From NCBI GenBank assembly GCA_964651385.1, contig CAZYYM010000056.1, positions 1 through 22,936 on the forward strand: a stretch of DNA of 22,936 nucleotides, read 5' to 3'. Shown piece after piece: positions 1-7,738 of the stretch (positions are counted from its first letter, which is position 1; every line of letters starts with the position of its first letter). Under the pieces are notes generated by a model. It was not told the DNA's origin. It did not search any database and saw nothing but the letters and a program-made list of their open reading frames with translations. The position numbers and the translations under genes were made by a program. Origin of the DNA: GCA-001735895 sp964651385. Its GTDB lineage: Bacteria > Pseudomonadota > Gammaproteobacteria > GCA-001735895.

Positions 1-485
1 TGGCTTTCGGTACGGGGGGGCACCCGACGACCAGTCTTTGTCTTGCCTGGTTGGCAAACCATACGATTAACAATCTGACAATCGTCGACTATGGTTGTGG
101 TTCCGGAATACTGGCAGTTGCGGCCTGCAAACTCGGCGCAAAAAATGTCATCGGTGTCGACATCGACCCGCAGGCACTGGAGGCGAGCCGTCATAATGCC
201 CTGAGAAACAACATTCATCCGGATCGGTTTCCATTGTATTTACCCGATCAACTGGATCCAGTCAGGGTTGATTTATTGATTGCCAATATTCTTTCCGGCC
301 CGTTGATCCGACTGGCCAAGACCTTCGCCACGCTGGTAAAGCCCGGAGGAAAATTATTGCTTTCAGGCATTCTCCATGGACAAACGGATGAGATACAATT
401 CGCCTATCAACCTTTTTTCGAGCTCGATCCAGTTAGTGCTAAAGAAGACTGGATCAGGGTAACGGGAACCCGAAGACATGCCTAA
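1..485 (+). CDS. prmA: Ribosomal protein L11 methyltransferase, 3' part (cut by window start)
   Basis: PrmA trimethylates ribosomal protein L11 with S-adenosylmethionine in the cytoplasm. The frame is open from base 3, so the ATG-like start at 51 is only internal. The first readable residues are AFGTGGHPTT, the family's AFGTGTHPTT signature with one Thr changed to Gly. The SAM-binding loop follows (DYGCGSGILAVAA), then IGVDIDPQA with the acidic ribose contact, and ANILSGPL, matching the NILA/S-GPL catalytic-loop motif. The C-terminal end is complete (stop TAA 483-485). About half of a roughly 290-residue protein is missing upstream. The stop overlaps the possible ATG at 478 of the next gene, so the two are probably co-transcribed. 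Confidence 0.95.
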   Translation, partial: AFGTGGHPTTSLCLAWLANHTINNLTIVDYGCGSGILAVAACKLGAKNVIGVDIDPQALEASRHNALRNNIHPDRFPLYLPDQLDPVRVDLLIANILSGPLIRLAKTFATLVKPGGKLLLSGILHGQTDEIQFAYQPFFELDPVSAKEDWIRVTGTRRHA

Positions 486-507
486 AAAAACCCATCTAGG
501 CGACGTT

Positions 508-1296
508 ATGGAAACCTGCTGTCCACATTGCAGCTCACACTTTCGTATTACCGACAATCAATTACAGGCTGCGCTCGGCAGGGTCAAATGCGGTGAGTGC
601 CGCATGATATTCAATGCCTTGCAATCGTTGAAAAGTTTCGAGGGTGTATTGCCGGCAGATTATCAAATATCTTCACCCGTGCAGAATAAGCCCGACCTGG
701 CGCAGGATTTGGATATCAGGGCGGAGCCTAAGCCACCCGACTCTGAACTCAGCCTGCATGAGGCCATGTACGGTCATAAACGAAACAGTCTGGCACATTT
801 CTCCCCTTTCCTCTGGTTTCTCGGCATTCTGGTTCTCATCGTAACTGGCATTGCCCAGTCCGTATTCTACCAACGCTACCAACTCATTGATCAACCACGC
901 TTTCAGCAACAGGTGTTGACGCTCTGTAAGCTGCTTCCCTGCGGCGATTCGCAATTTTCCAGTATCCGACAGATCAAGCTGCTCGAACGCAACGTCTTCA
1001 CCCATCCCGTGACTTCAAATGCGCTAATGGTCACGGGCTCATTTGTCAATCAGGCCCCCTTCATTCAGAAATTACCCAATATGCTGGTCAGTCTGTTTGA
1101 TATCAAAGGTGTTCTAATTGCTAATCGACTTTTTGAGCCTTCAGAATATCTTCAGGAAGGGAAAAATAGAACCACAGCAGAAAGCGATAAACCGGTTCAG
1201 TTTCGACTTGAAATAGTCGATCCCGGAACGGATGCTTTGACTTATGAGTTTGAGTTTTTTGAGGAAAGAAAAACCGCCACGGAAAATAAAATGTAG
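508..1296 (+). CDS. Zinc-ribbon membrane protein, MJ0042/DUF3426 family
   Basis: The function is unknown. The protein has an N-terminal zinc ribbon (C-x2-C then C-x2-C, about 20 residues apart), a low-complexity acidic/proline linker, one transmembrane segment (PFLWFLGILVLIVTGIA) about 100 residues in, and a C-terminal DUF3426 domain expected outside the inner membrane. That domain shows the family's Cys pair (LCKLLPCG), a V-x-G-S-F-V-N strand, and the LFEPSEYL ending. I chose ATG 508 because AGGCG lies 5-8 bases upstream; an in-frame ATG at 478, inside the end of prmA, would add 10 residues. Families of this type commonly sit between prmA and dusB or fis, which supports the call. A regulatory or metal-sensing role is inference only. 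Confidence 0.85.
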   Translation: METCCPHCSSHFRITDNQLQAALGRVKCGECRMIFNALQSLKSFEGVLPADYQISSPVQNKPDLAQDLDIRAEPKPPDSELSLHEAMYGHKRNSLAHFSPFLWFLGILVLIVTGIAQSVFYQRYQLIDQPRFQQQVLTLCKLLPCGDSQFSSIRQIKLLERNVFTHPVTSNALMVTGSFVNQAPFIQKLPNMLVSLFDIKGVLIANRLFEPSEYLQEGKNRTTAESDKPVQFRLEIVDPGTDALTYEFEFFEERKTATENKM

Positions 1297-1504
1297 GTAG
1301 ATGCCTCAATTTATAACTTCATCACACAGACTGCGGCCCACCACAAAAACTTTCTTATGCATCCAGCTCAAGACTTAAAATCACTTCAAACGTGACCGTG
1401 TACAGCATCAGTTTATCAACCGGTGCCCTTCTCACCACATAAACCGCACTAATACCCGCATTTAAATATCCAGCTTTGATGGGAAGGAATAGCGTTAAAT
1501 TGCC

Positions 1505-1513
1505 TGCTATACT
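1505..1513 (+). promoter_or_regulatory. Extended -10 promoter for the SulP gene
   Basis: TGC-TATACT is a 5/6 match to the -10 hexamer with the TG extension one base upstream. No good -35 lies 16-18 bases further up, as is usual for extended -10 promoters. Transcription would begin near 1520, downstream of the TTG at 1516, which argues for a later translation start at GTG 1567 or ATG 1606. Apart from this site I see nothing in the 1297-1504 spacer. Confidence 0.4.
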
Positions 1514-1566
1514 CGTTGATTTCCTCAGGCTCTTGCTCGGGTATCAAACACTATCTGCTGATCAAC

Positions 1567-3333
1567 GTGGACTTAAAAACGCGATTATTCAAACTCCTGC
1601 CATTCATGCGCTGGGGTCGAAATCTGACACCGGATATGGTCAGGGCAGACATGCTGGCTGGTCTCACCGGCGCAGCAATTGTTTTACCTCAAGGAGTTGC
1701 ATTTGCTGCGATTGCAGGTATGCCTCCCGAGTATGGTCTTTATACCAGTATGATTCCTGCCATAATCGCTTCCCTGTTCGGTTCGTCCTGGCACCTCGTA
1801 TCCGGACCGACGACTGCGGCTTCAATCGTGATGTTTTCCTCATTGAGCACCCTGGCCGCACCAGGCAGTCCGGAATATATTTCACTGGCGATTACACTTG
1901 CCTTTATGGTGGGCATCATGCAATTGGTCATGGGCCTGGTTCGGCTGGGTTCGCTGGTTAATTTTATTTCGCACTCGGTGGTGATTGGCTTTACCGCAGG
2001 CGCCGCCTGTCTTATCGCCGCCAAGCAGGCAAAAACTTTTTTTGGTTTCGACGTCGTTCAGTACGAGCATTGGGTTGAGACGGTGGGATATCTCTGGTCA
2101 TACTGGGATCAGTTTCACCCGATGGTGATGCTCGTGGGTTGTATTACGCTGTTAACGGGAATAGCTGCACAGAAGAGATTAAAAAGCCTGGGCATGATCG
2201 TAGCACTCATTGCAGGTAGCTGTTCAGCTGTGCTTTTTAACGCCATATTTGGGGAGGAAACCACTCGTATTTTAATGGTTGGGGCTTTACCGCAGCAACT
2301 ACCACCCCTATCGGCACCAGACCTTTCTCTCGATGTATTGCGTGATCTCGCTTCGTTAGCATTGGCTATGACTCTGTTCGCGTTAACGGAAGCTATATCC
2401 ATTGCACGATCTATATCGGTACGCTCGGGTCAACCCGTAGAGGGTAATCAGGAATTTATCGGGCAGGGTTTATCGAATGTTATCGGCAGCTTCTTCTCCG
2501 CTTATGTGGCTACCGGCTCATTTAATCGCAGTGGCGCTAATTACGATGCCGGTGCGCGTACGCCGCTTGCCGCAGCACTCGCCGGGGTACTTCTAATTAT
2601 CCTGGTTTTACTTGTTGCGGACTTAACAAACTATCTACCAAGGGCGGCTGTCGCAGGTCTACTAATTTTAGTTGCCTGGCGGCTGATCAATTTCGCGCAG
2701 ATTCGTAAAATACTCACTGCTGACAAAAACGAGGCAATGGTGTTACTGGTGACTTTCTTCAGCACGCTGTTCCTGGAACTCGACTTCGCTATCCTGCTTG
2801 GTGTCATCCTATCCCTGATGATTTTCCTGCGAAAAACTTCCAGACCGAAATTATTACCTCGCGTTCCCCTAAACGATGACAAACGGCGAAAATTTGTCAC
2901 CAGCACCTCGTTGCCGGAGTGCCCTCAATTGAAAATTCTGCGCCTCGAGGACTCACTTTATTTCGGTTCGGTCGCACACGTCGGTGAACTGCTGCGGCTT
3001 TATCGCGATCATTACCTGGAACAGACTCATTTACTCCTACTGACCAAAGGCATTAATCAAATAGATGTTGCCGGTGCTGAATTGCTCGTCCACGAAGCAC
3101 ACGAACGCCGTAATATCGGGGGTGATTTATATTTATACCGTTTAAAAGAAAGTGCCAGCAGGGTCATGGAAAAAGGCGGTTATCTCGATGAGATCGGCAC
3201 CGACAATATATTTGATTCAAAGGATGCGGCAATCAGTGGTATATTTAAACGGCTCGATAAAAGTATCTGCGCCAGATGCCAAAATCGGATTTTTGTCGAA
3301 TGCAAGACACTCGACCTAACGAAAAAAAAGTAA
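1567..3333 (+). CDS. SulP family anion transporter with STAS domain
   Basis: Inner-membrane carrier of the SulP/SLC26 family, which moves sulfate, bicarbonate or other anions; the substrate cannot be told from sequence. The N-terminal signature is present (DMLAGLTGAAIVLPQGVAFA, then GMPPEYGLYTS), followed by many hydrophobic spans up to about residue 420 and a C-terminal cytoplasmic STAS domain (KILRLEDSLYFGSVAHV, then INQIDVAGAELL). The tail has three close cysteines (ICARCQNRIFVEC). The start is uncertain: the frame opens at TTG 1516, but the promoter at 1505-1513 makes that unlikely. GTG 1567 gives a normal SulP N-terminus (588 aa) and ATG 1606 gives a shorter one; none has a clear Shine-Dalgarno site. 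Only 18 bases separate it from dusB, so it probably leads a sulP-dusB-fis transcript. Confidence 0.88.
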   Translation: MDLKTRLFKLLPFMRWGRNLTPDMVRADMLAGLTGAAIVLPQGVAFAAIAGMPPEYGLYTSMIPAIIASLFGSSWHLVSGPTTAASIVMFSSLSTLAAPGSPEYISLAITLAFMVGIMQLVMGLVRLGSLVNFISHSVVIGFTAGAACLIAAKQAKTFFGFDVVQYEHWVETVGYLWSYWDQFHPMVMLVGCITLLTGIAAQKRLKSLGMIVALIAGSCSAVLFNAIFGEETTRILMVGALPQQLPPLSAPDLSLDVLRDLASLALAMTLFALTEAISIARSISVRSGQPVEGNQEFIGQGLSNVIGSFFSAYVATGSFNRSGANYDAGARTPLAAALAGVLLIILVLLVADLTNYLPRAAVAGLLILVAWRLINFAQIRKILTADKNEAMVLLVTFFSTLFLELDFAILLGVILSLMIFLRKTSRPKLLPRVPLNDDKRRKFVTSTSLPECPQLKILRLEDSLYFGSVAHVGELLRLYRDHYLEQTHLLLLTKGINQIDVAGAELLVHEAHERRNIGGDLYLYRLKESASRVMEKGGYLDEIGTDNIFDSKDAAISGIFKRLDKSICARCQNRIFVECKTLDLTKKK

Positions 3334-3351
3334 CCCGACTCCATTTGATTC

Positions 3352-4347
3352 ATGTCTTTCCAGATCGGCCCGTACCATTTTAGCAACCGACTGGTTGCGG
3401 CCCCCATGGCAGGTGTAAGCGATCGGCCATTTCGTGAGTTATGCCGCACGCTAGGTGCCGGCATGACGGTATCAGAAATGATTACCAGCCGACCGGATTT
3501 ACGCGAAAGCCGCAAAACCCGCTTGCGTCGGGATCATTCCGGTGAGCCAGGACCCGTTATTGTTCAGATTGCCGGCGGTATCCCTGCTATGATGGCCGAT
3601 GCCGCACGCTTCAACATCGACCAGGGCGCCCAGATCATCGATATCAATATGGGTTGCCCTGCAAAAAAGGTTTGTAAGGTTGACGCCGGGTCGGCTCTGT
3701 TATGCGATATAAATCTGGTCGCCGATATACTCCGCAGTGTGGTTAACGCAGTGGAGGTACCTGTCACACTCAAGATCCGAACCGGCTGGTCACGAGACCG
3801 TCGTAATGCTGTCGAAGTCGCTCGTATCGCTGAAGATTGTGGAATCCAGGCATTAACCATCCATGGCCGCACACGGGAAGATAAATATTTCGGTGATGCC
3901 GAATACGATACGATCCGCCAGGTAAAGAAGCTGATAAATATACCGGTTATTGCCAACGGTGATATCGACTCCGTAAAAAAAGCCAAAATGGTCATGGACT
4001 TCACCGCCGCTGATGCTATTATGATAGGCCGTGTAGCGCAGCAGCGTCCTTGGATTTTTCAGCAGATCGATCATTATTTATCGAGCCGACTGTTACAAGA
4101 AGAACCATCGATCGAACAAAAAATGGAATGGTTACAACACCATTTAAAAAATTTATATGCGTTTTACGGTGAGTTTCAGGGGGTCAAAATCGCGCGTAAA
4201 CATATCAATTGGCAATTAGCTTCATTTACAGGTTATCAATCAGTAAAGCCTGTATTGATGCAGATTACATGCGCCGACACACAATTAAAATTTATAGAAG
4301 GATACTTCGAACAATTATTATCTGAAGCACGCGCAATGGCTTCATAA
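3352..4347 (+). CDS. dusB: tRNA-dihydrouridine synthase B
   Basis: FMN-dependent enzyme that reduces specific uridines in the tRNA D-loop to dihydrouridine. The 331 residues match DusB (E. coli about 321). Visible signatures are AAPMAGVSDRPFR near the N-terminus, VSEMITS, the NMGCPAKKV loop with the presumed catalytic Cys102, AGSALL, LKIRTGW, the LTIHGRTRED flavin-binding strand, PVIANGDI, and MIGRVAQQRPWIF. The C-terminal third is the helical tRNA-binding domain. ATG 3352 gives MSFQIGPY, the usual DusB beginning, although no strong ribosome site precedes it. It lies 18 bases after sulP and 38 bases before fis; dusB-fis linkage is the classic enterobacterial and pseudomonad pair. Confidence 0.96.
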   Translation: MSFQIGPYHFSNRLVAAPMAGVSDRPFRELCRTLGAGMTVSEMITSRPDLRESRKTRLRRDHSGEPGPVIVQIAGGIPAMMADAARFNIDQGAQIIDINMGCPAKKVCKVDAGSALLCDINLVADILRSVVNAVEVPVTLKIRTGWSRDRRNAVEVARIAEDCGIQALTIHGRTREDKYFGDAEYDTIRQVKKLINIPVIANGDIDSVKKAKMVMDFTAADAIMIGRVAQQRPWIFQQIDHYLSSRLLQEEPSIEQKMEWLQHHLKNLYAFYGEFQGVKIARKHINWQLASFTGYQSVKPVLMQITCADTQLKFIEGYFEQLLSEARAMAS

Positions 4348-4385
4348 ATAATCGAAATATCGGGCAAACCAGTGGTTATTTTTCG

Positions 4386-4649
4386 GTGAAGAGTAAAAAG
4401 CAATCAAATACCTTGCAACAGTCTGTAGAACAGGCGATCAGGACATACCTGACCGATCTGGATGGCGAAATTCCCTGTAACTTGTTTGATACCGTGATCG
4501 CAGAAATTGAACAACCAATGTTGCAAACCGTACTCAAATATTGCAATCACAATCAGTCAAAAACCGCAACTTATCTGGGAATTAACCGGGGTACCTTGCG
4601 TAAAAAACTTAAACAATATCAAATCGATGCAGTAGTGACAGAAAAATAA
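4386..4649 (+). CDS. fis: DNA-binding protein Fis
   Basis: Small nucleoid-associated protein that bends DNA and tunes rRNA, supercoiling and recombination functions. The 87 residues (E. coli 98) cover the dimerisation helices (VIAEIEQPMLQTVLKYC) and the C-terminal helix-turn-helix (NQSKTATYLGINRGTLRKKL), which is nearly identical to Fis. The N-terminal beta-hairpin arm is shorter than in E. coli, as in other non-enteric gammas. The start is GTG at 4386; no upstream ATG is in frame. It follows dusB by 38 bases and is probably translated from the same mRNA. The 5' end has no strong ribosome site. Confidence 0.95.
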   Translation: MKSKKQSNTLQQSVEQAIRTYLTDLDGEIPCNLFDTVIAEIEQPMLQTVLKYCNHNQSKTATYLGINRGTLRKKLKQYQIDAVVTEK

Positions 4650-4736
4650 TACTTTTCGGTTATGCGCTATTAGATATATTGAAAAACTCAACCTTCGGAT
4701 CCAGCCCTTAACATGCCTCTATCTGGTTTGATCAGT

Positions 4737-4742
4737 TATAAT
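4737..4742 (+). promoter_or_regulatory. -10 element of the purHD promoter
   Basis: A perfect TATAAT lies 26 bases before the purH ATG, giving a leader of about 20 bases. The -35 position (4714-4720) has no recognisable TTGACA, so the promoter may need an activator. I see no PurR-type operator (GCAAACGTTTGC core) in 4650-4768, and no clear terminator after fis. Confidence 0.5.
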
Positions 4743-4768
4743 CGCGTTTTTTTTCAAGTCCAACCAAC

Positions 4769-6337
4769 ATGACCCAGTCTACCCAAGTTATATCACGTGC
4801 GCTTTTGAGTGTTTCCGACAAATCAGGCATTATTGAACTAGCAGACGCCCTGCACGCCAGAGGCGTTGAACTTTTATCCACCGGTGGCACCGCCAAACTC
4901 ATAGCAGAGGCAGATTTACCAGTCACCGAAATCGGTGACTATACCGGTTTTCCTGAAATGATGGCCGGGCGAGTTAAAACTCTGCACCCAAAAGTTCATG
5001 GCGGCATTCTCGCTCGTCGTGGTATAGACGAAGCGGTCATGGCTAAATACGACATCAAACCAATCGACATGGTGGTCATAAATCTCTACCCTTTCCAGTC
5101 CACTGTCGCCAATCCCGACTGCAGTTTCGACGATGCCATCGAGCATATCGATATCGGGGGTCCGGCTATGGTTCGCGCTGCAGCAAAAAATCACGCCAGC
5201 GTTACTGTCGTAGTCGACCCGGATGACTACAGCGGGATTCTCGACGACATGGATAACAACCGGGGTACCGTCAGCGAAAAAATGCGATTTTCACTCGCTA
5301 TCAAGGCTTACGAGCATACCGCCAGCTATGATGGCGCTATCGCCAATTACTTTGGCCGTATGGTACAGAGAGAAGAAGACAGTCGATTCCCCCGCACCAT
5401 CAATTTTCAGTTTCAGCACGCCCAGGGTATGCGTTACGGTGAGAATCCGCATCAAAAAGCGGCGTTTTATACTGAAGCCGGTATCGAGGAAGCCAGTGTT
5501 GCCACAGCAAAACAGCTACAGGGTAAGGAATTGTCCTACAACAATATTGCCGATACGGATGCAGCGCTAGAATGTGTCAAACAGTTCGAGCAACCCGCCT
5601 GCGTTATTGTCAAACACGCCAATCCCTGTGGTGTCGCGGTCGACGAAAATATCCACGATGCCTATCAACGCGCTTTCAGCACCGATCCCGAATCGGCCTT
5701 TGGGGGTATTATCGCCTTTAACCGTAAGCTCGACGCCAAGACTGCACAATCGATTATCGACCGCCAGTTTGTCGAGGTTATCATTGCGCCCGAGGTTGAC
5801 GAAGAGGCCAATGCTAAAATATCCAACAAAGAAAATGTACGTCTGCTTTGTTGCGGCCAATGGCAAAATGCTGCCTATCGGCTCGACTATAAGCGAGTGA
5901 ATGGCGGTCTGTTAGTGCAGGATGCTGATGCCTGGTTGACCAACAAACTCGAAATCGTCACAGTACTCAAACCCAATGATGCACAAATGCAAGATTTATT
6001 GTTCGCCTGGCAGGTTGCCAAATTCGTCAAATCAAACGCTATCATCTATGCCCATAACAATATGACGATCGGCGTCGGCGCTGGACAGATGTCACGCATT
6101 AACAGCGCCCGTATCGCCGGTATCAAAGCCGAACACGCCAATCTCGAAGTAGTCGGCTCAGTCATGGCATCCGACGCGTTCTTCCCGTTCAGAGACGGGA
6201 TCGATGCCGCTAACGAAGCCGGTATCAGAGCCATCATTCAGCCCGGCGGGTCAATGCGCGACGACGAAGTCATCGTCGCTGCGAACGAGCATGGCATGAG
6301 CATGGTGTTTACCGGTATGCGCCACTTCAGGCACTAA
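4769..6337 (+). CDS. purH: Bifunctional AICAR formyltransferase / IMP cyclohydrolase
   Basis: Catalyses the last two steps of IMP synthesis: formyl transfer to AICAR, then ring closure. The 522 residues match the family (E. coli 529). The N-terminal MGS-like cyclohydrolase domain (about residues 1-150) shows ALLSVSDKSG, STGGTAKLI and GRVKTLHPKVHGG. The transformylase domain shows MRYGENPHQKAAFY, the QGKELSYNN motif, and VKHANPCG with the catalytic Lys282-His283. The C-terminus (AFFPFRDGID, IIQPGGSMRDDEVI, FTGMRHFRH) is complete. It is followed 18 bases later by purD, the usual purHD operon. Confidence 0.98.
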   Translation: MTQSTQVISRALLSVSDKSGIIELADALHARGVELLSTGGTAKLIAEADLPVTEIGDYTGFPEMMAGRVKTLHPKVHGGILARRGIDEAVMAKYDIKPIDMVVINLYPFQSTVANPDCSFDDAIEHIDIGGPAMVRAAAKNHASVTVVVDPDDYSGILDDMDNNRGTVSEKMRFSLAIKAYEHTASYDGAIANYFGRMVQREEDSRFPRTINFQFQHAQGMRYGENPHQKAAFYTEAGIEEASVATAKQLQGKELSYNNIADTDAALECVKQFEQPACVIVKHANPCGVAVDENIHDAYQRAFSTDPESAFGGIIAFNRKLDAKTAQSIIDRQFVEVIIAPEVDEEANAKISNKENVRLLCCGQWQNAAYRLDYKRVNGGLLVQDADAWLTNKLEIVTVLKPNDAQMQDLLFAWQVAKFVKSNAIIYAHNNMTIGVGAGQMSRINSARIAGIKAEHANLEVVGSVMASDAFFPFRDGIDAANEAGIRAIIQPGGSMRDDEVIVAANEHGMSMVFTGMRHFRH

Positions 6338-6355
6338 ACTATTGAGAATTAAGCC

Positions 6356-7630
6356 ATGAATATACTGGTAGTTGGTGGAGGCGGTCGCGAACACGCGTTG
6401 GCCTGGAAGGCAGCACAGTCACCTTTGGCAAAGCAGGTATTTGTGGCGCCCGGAAATGCAGGCACTGCGCTTGAACCATCTTTAACCAACATCGATATCG
6501 GTGCTGAAGATATCTCCACACTGCTAGCTTTCGCACAAAAGGAATCAATTGAATTGACCATTGTCGGTCCCGAAGCTCCATTGGTCAATGGTATCGTCGA
6601 CAGCTTTGAGCAAGCTGGACTGCGCATCTTCGGTCCGAGAGCCGTCGCAGCACAGCTCGAGGGCTCAAAAACCTTTACCAAAGACTTCCTCGATCGATTC
6701 GGTATTCCAACAGCGGCTTACCAGAGTTTTACCGAAATCGGCCCTGCAATCGAATACGTCAGGCAGCAGGGCACACCGATTGTAGTCAAAGCGGACGGCC
6801 TCGCCGCTGGTAAAGGCGTTATCATTGCCGATAACGAAGAACAAGCCGTCGGTGCGATTCGCGACATGCTCGCTGGCAACGCATTCGGTGAAGCTGGGCA
6901 TCGGGTTGTCGTCGAAGCTTTTCTTTGTGGTGAGGAGGCCAGTTTTATTTGTATGGTCGACGGTGAAGAGGTACTACCGATGGCAAGCTCGCAGGACCAC
7001 AAAGCTCGTGACAATGGTAATACCGGTCCGAATACCGGAGGCATGGGCGCCTACTCGCCTGCTCCGGTCGTTACCGATGAAATCGAAGCGCAAGTGATGC
7101 AGAATATCATTATGCCAACCGTTCGAGGCATGGTGAGTGAAGGCGCTCACTATCGCGGTTTTCTATATGCTGGTTTGATGATCGATCCACAGGGTAAAAC
7201 CAAGGTACTGGAATATAACTGCCGATTTGGCGACCCCGAAACACAGCCGATTATGATGCGATTGCAATCCGATCTGGTTGCGCTTTGTATCGCCGCCTGC
7301 GACGGGGAACTTGGCAAGCAAACAGCCGTATGGGATGAACGCGCAAGCCTCGGAATTGTGCTCGCTGCCAAAGGATACCCTGATAGCTATGTGAAAGGCC
7401 AGGCTATAGTTGATATTCCAGACGAGACCGATGCAACAAAGGTCTTTCATGCAGGAACGATTCTGGACAACCAAAACAACGTCGTCAGTAATGGCGGGCG
7501 GGTGCTTTGTGCGGTAGCACTTGGTGAGACCATCGCAAAAGCCAGGTCCGATGCTTATGCACTGGCGGGACAAATCAACTGGGAAGGCGCTTATTATAGA
7601 ACCGATATCGGTTGTAAGGGTATTAGCTAA
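6356..7630 (+). CDS. purD: Phosphoribosylamine-glycine ligase (GAR synthetase)
   Basis: ATP-grasp enzyme joining phosphoribosylamine and glycine, the second step of purine synthesis. The 424 residues are full length (E. coli 429). The N-terminal domain begins MNILVVGGGGREHALAWK and includes IVGPEAPLVNGIVD. The ATP-grasp part has VKADGLAAGKGV (about residues 144-155), SSQDHKARD, NTGGMGAYSP, and the metal-binding EYNCRFGDPETQ (from residue 286). The C-terminal domain ends in ...YRTDIGCKGIS. It lies 18 bases after purH in the same direction and is presumably co-transcribed. No rho-independent terminator is evident in 7631-7738. Confidence 0.98.
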   Translation: MNILVVGGGGREHALAWKAAQSPLAKQVFVAPGNAGTALEPSLTNIDIGAEDISTLLAFAQKESIELTIVGPEAPLVNGIVDSFEQAGLRIFGPRAVAAQLEGSKTFTKDFLDRFGIPTAAYQSFTEIGPAIEYVRQQGTPIVVKADGLAAGKGVIIADNEEQAVGAIRDMLAGNAFGEAGHRVVVEAFLCGEEASFICMVDGEEVLPMASSQDHKARDNGNTGPNTGGMGAYSPAPVVTDEIEAQVMQNIIMPTVRGMVSEGAHYRGFLYAGLMIDPQGKTKVLEYNCRFGDPETQPIMMRLQSDLVALCIAACDGELGKQTAVWDERASLGIVLAAKGYPDSYVKGQAIVDIPDETDATKVFHAGTILDNQNNVVSNGGRVLCAVALGETIAKARSDAYALAGQINWEGAYYRTDIGCKGIS

Positions 7631-7738
7631 AACTTCAATGCTGCACTGCTCTGTTGGACATTCATATAAAACAGAATTATTCTTGATCGTGATTCCTTCG
7701 ATTCCCTCCCGACTGTAAAACTAGACTGGGAAGATTGC

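Noticed and set aside
1476..1961. 161-codon frame overlapping the start of sulP
   Set aside because: Different frame from the SulP signature and without recognisable motif; it begins upstream of the promoter.
5223..5900. Two long + strand frames inside purH
   Set aside because: They lie in other frames of a well-matched purH and their translations are rich in Ser/Pro/Arg with no family motif.
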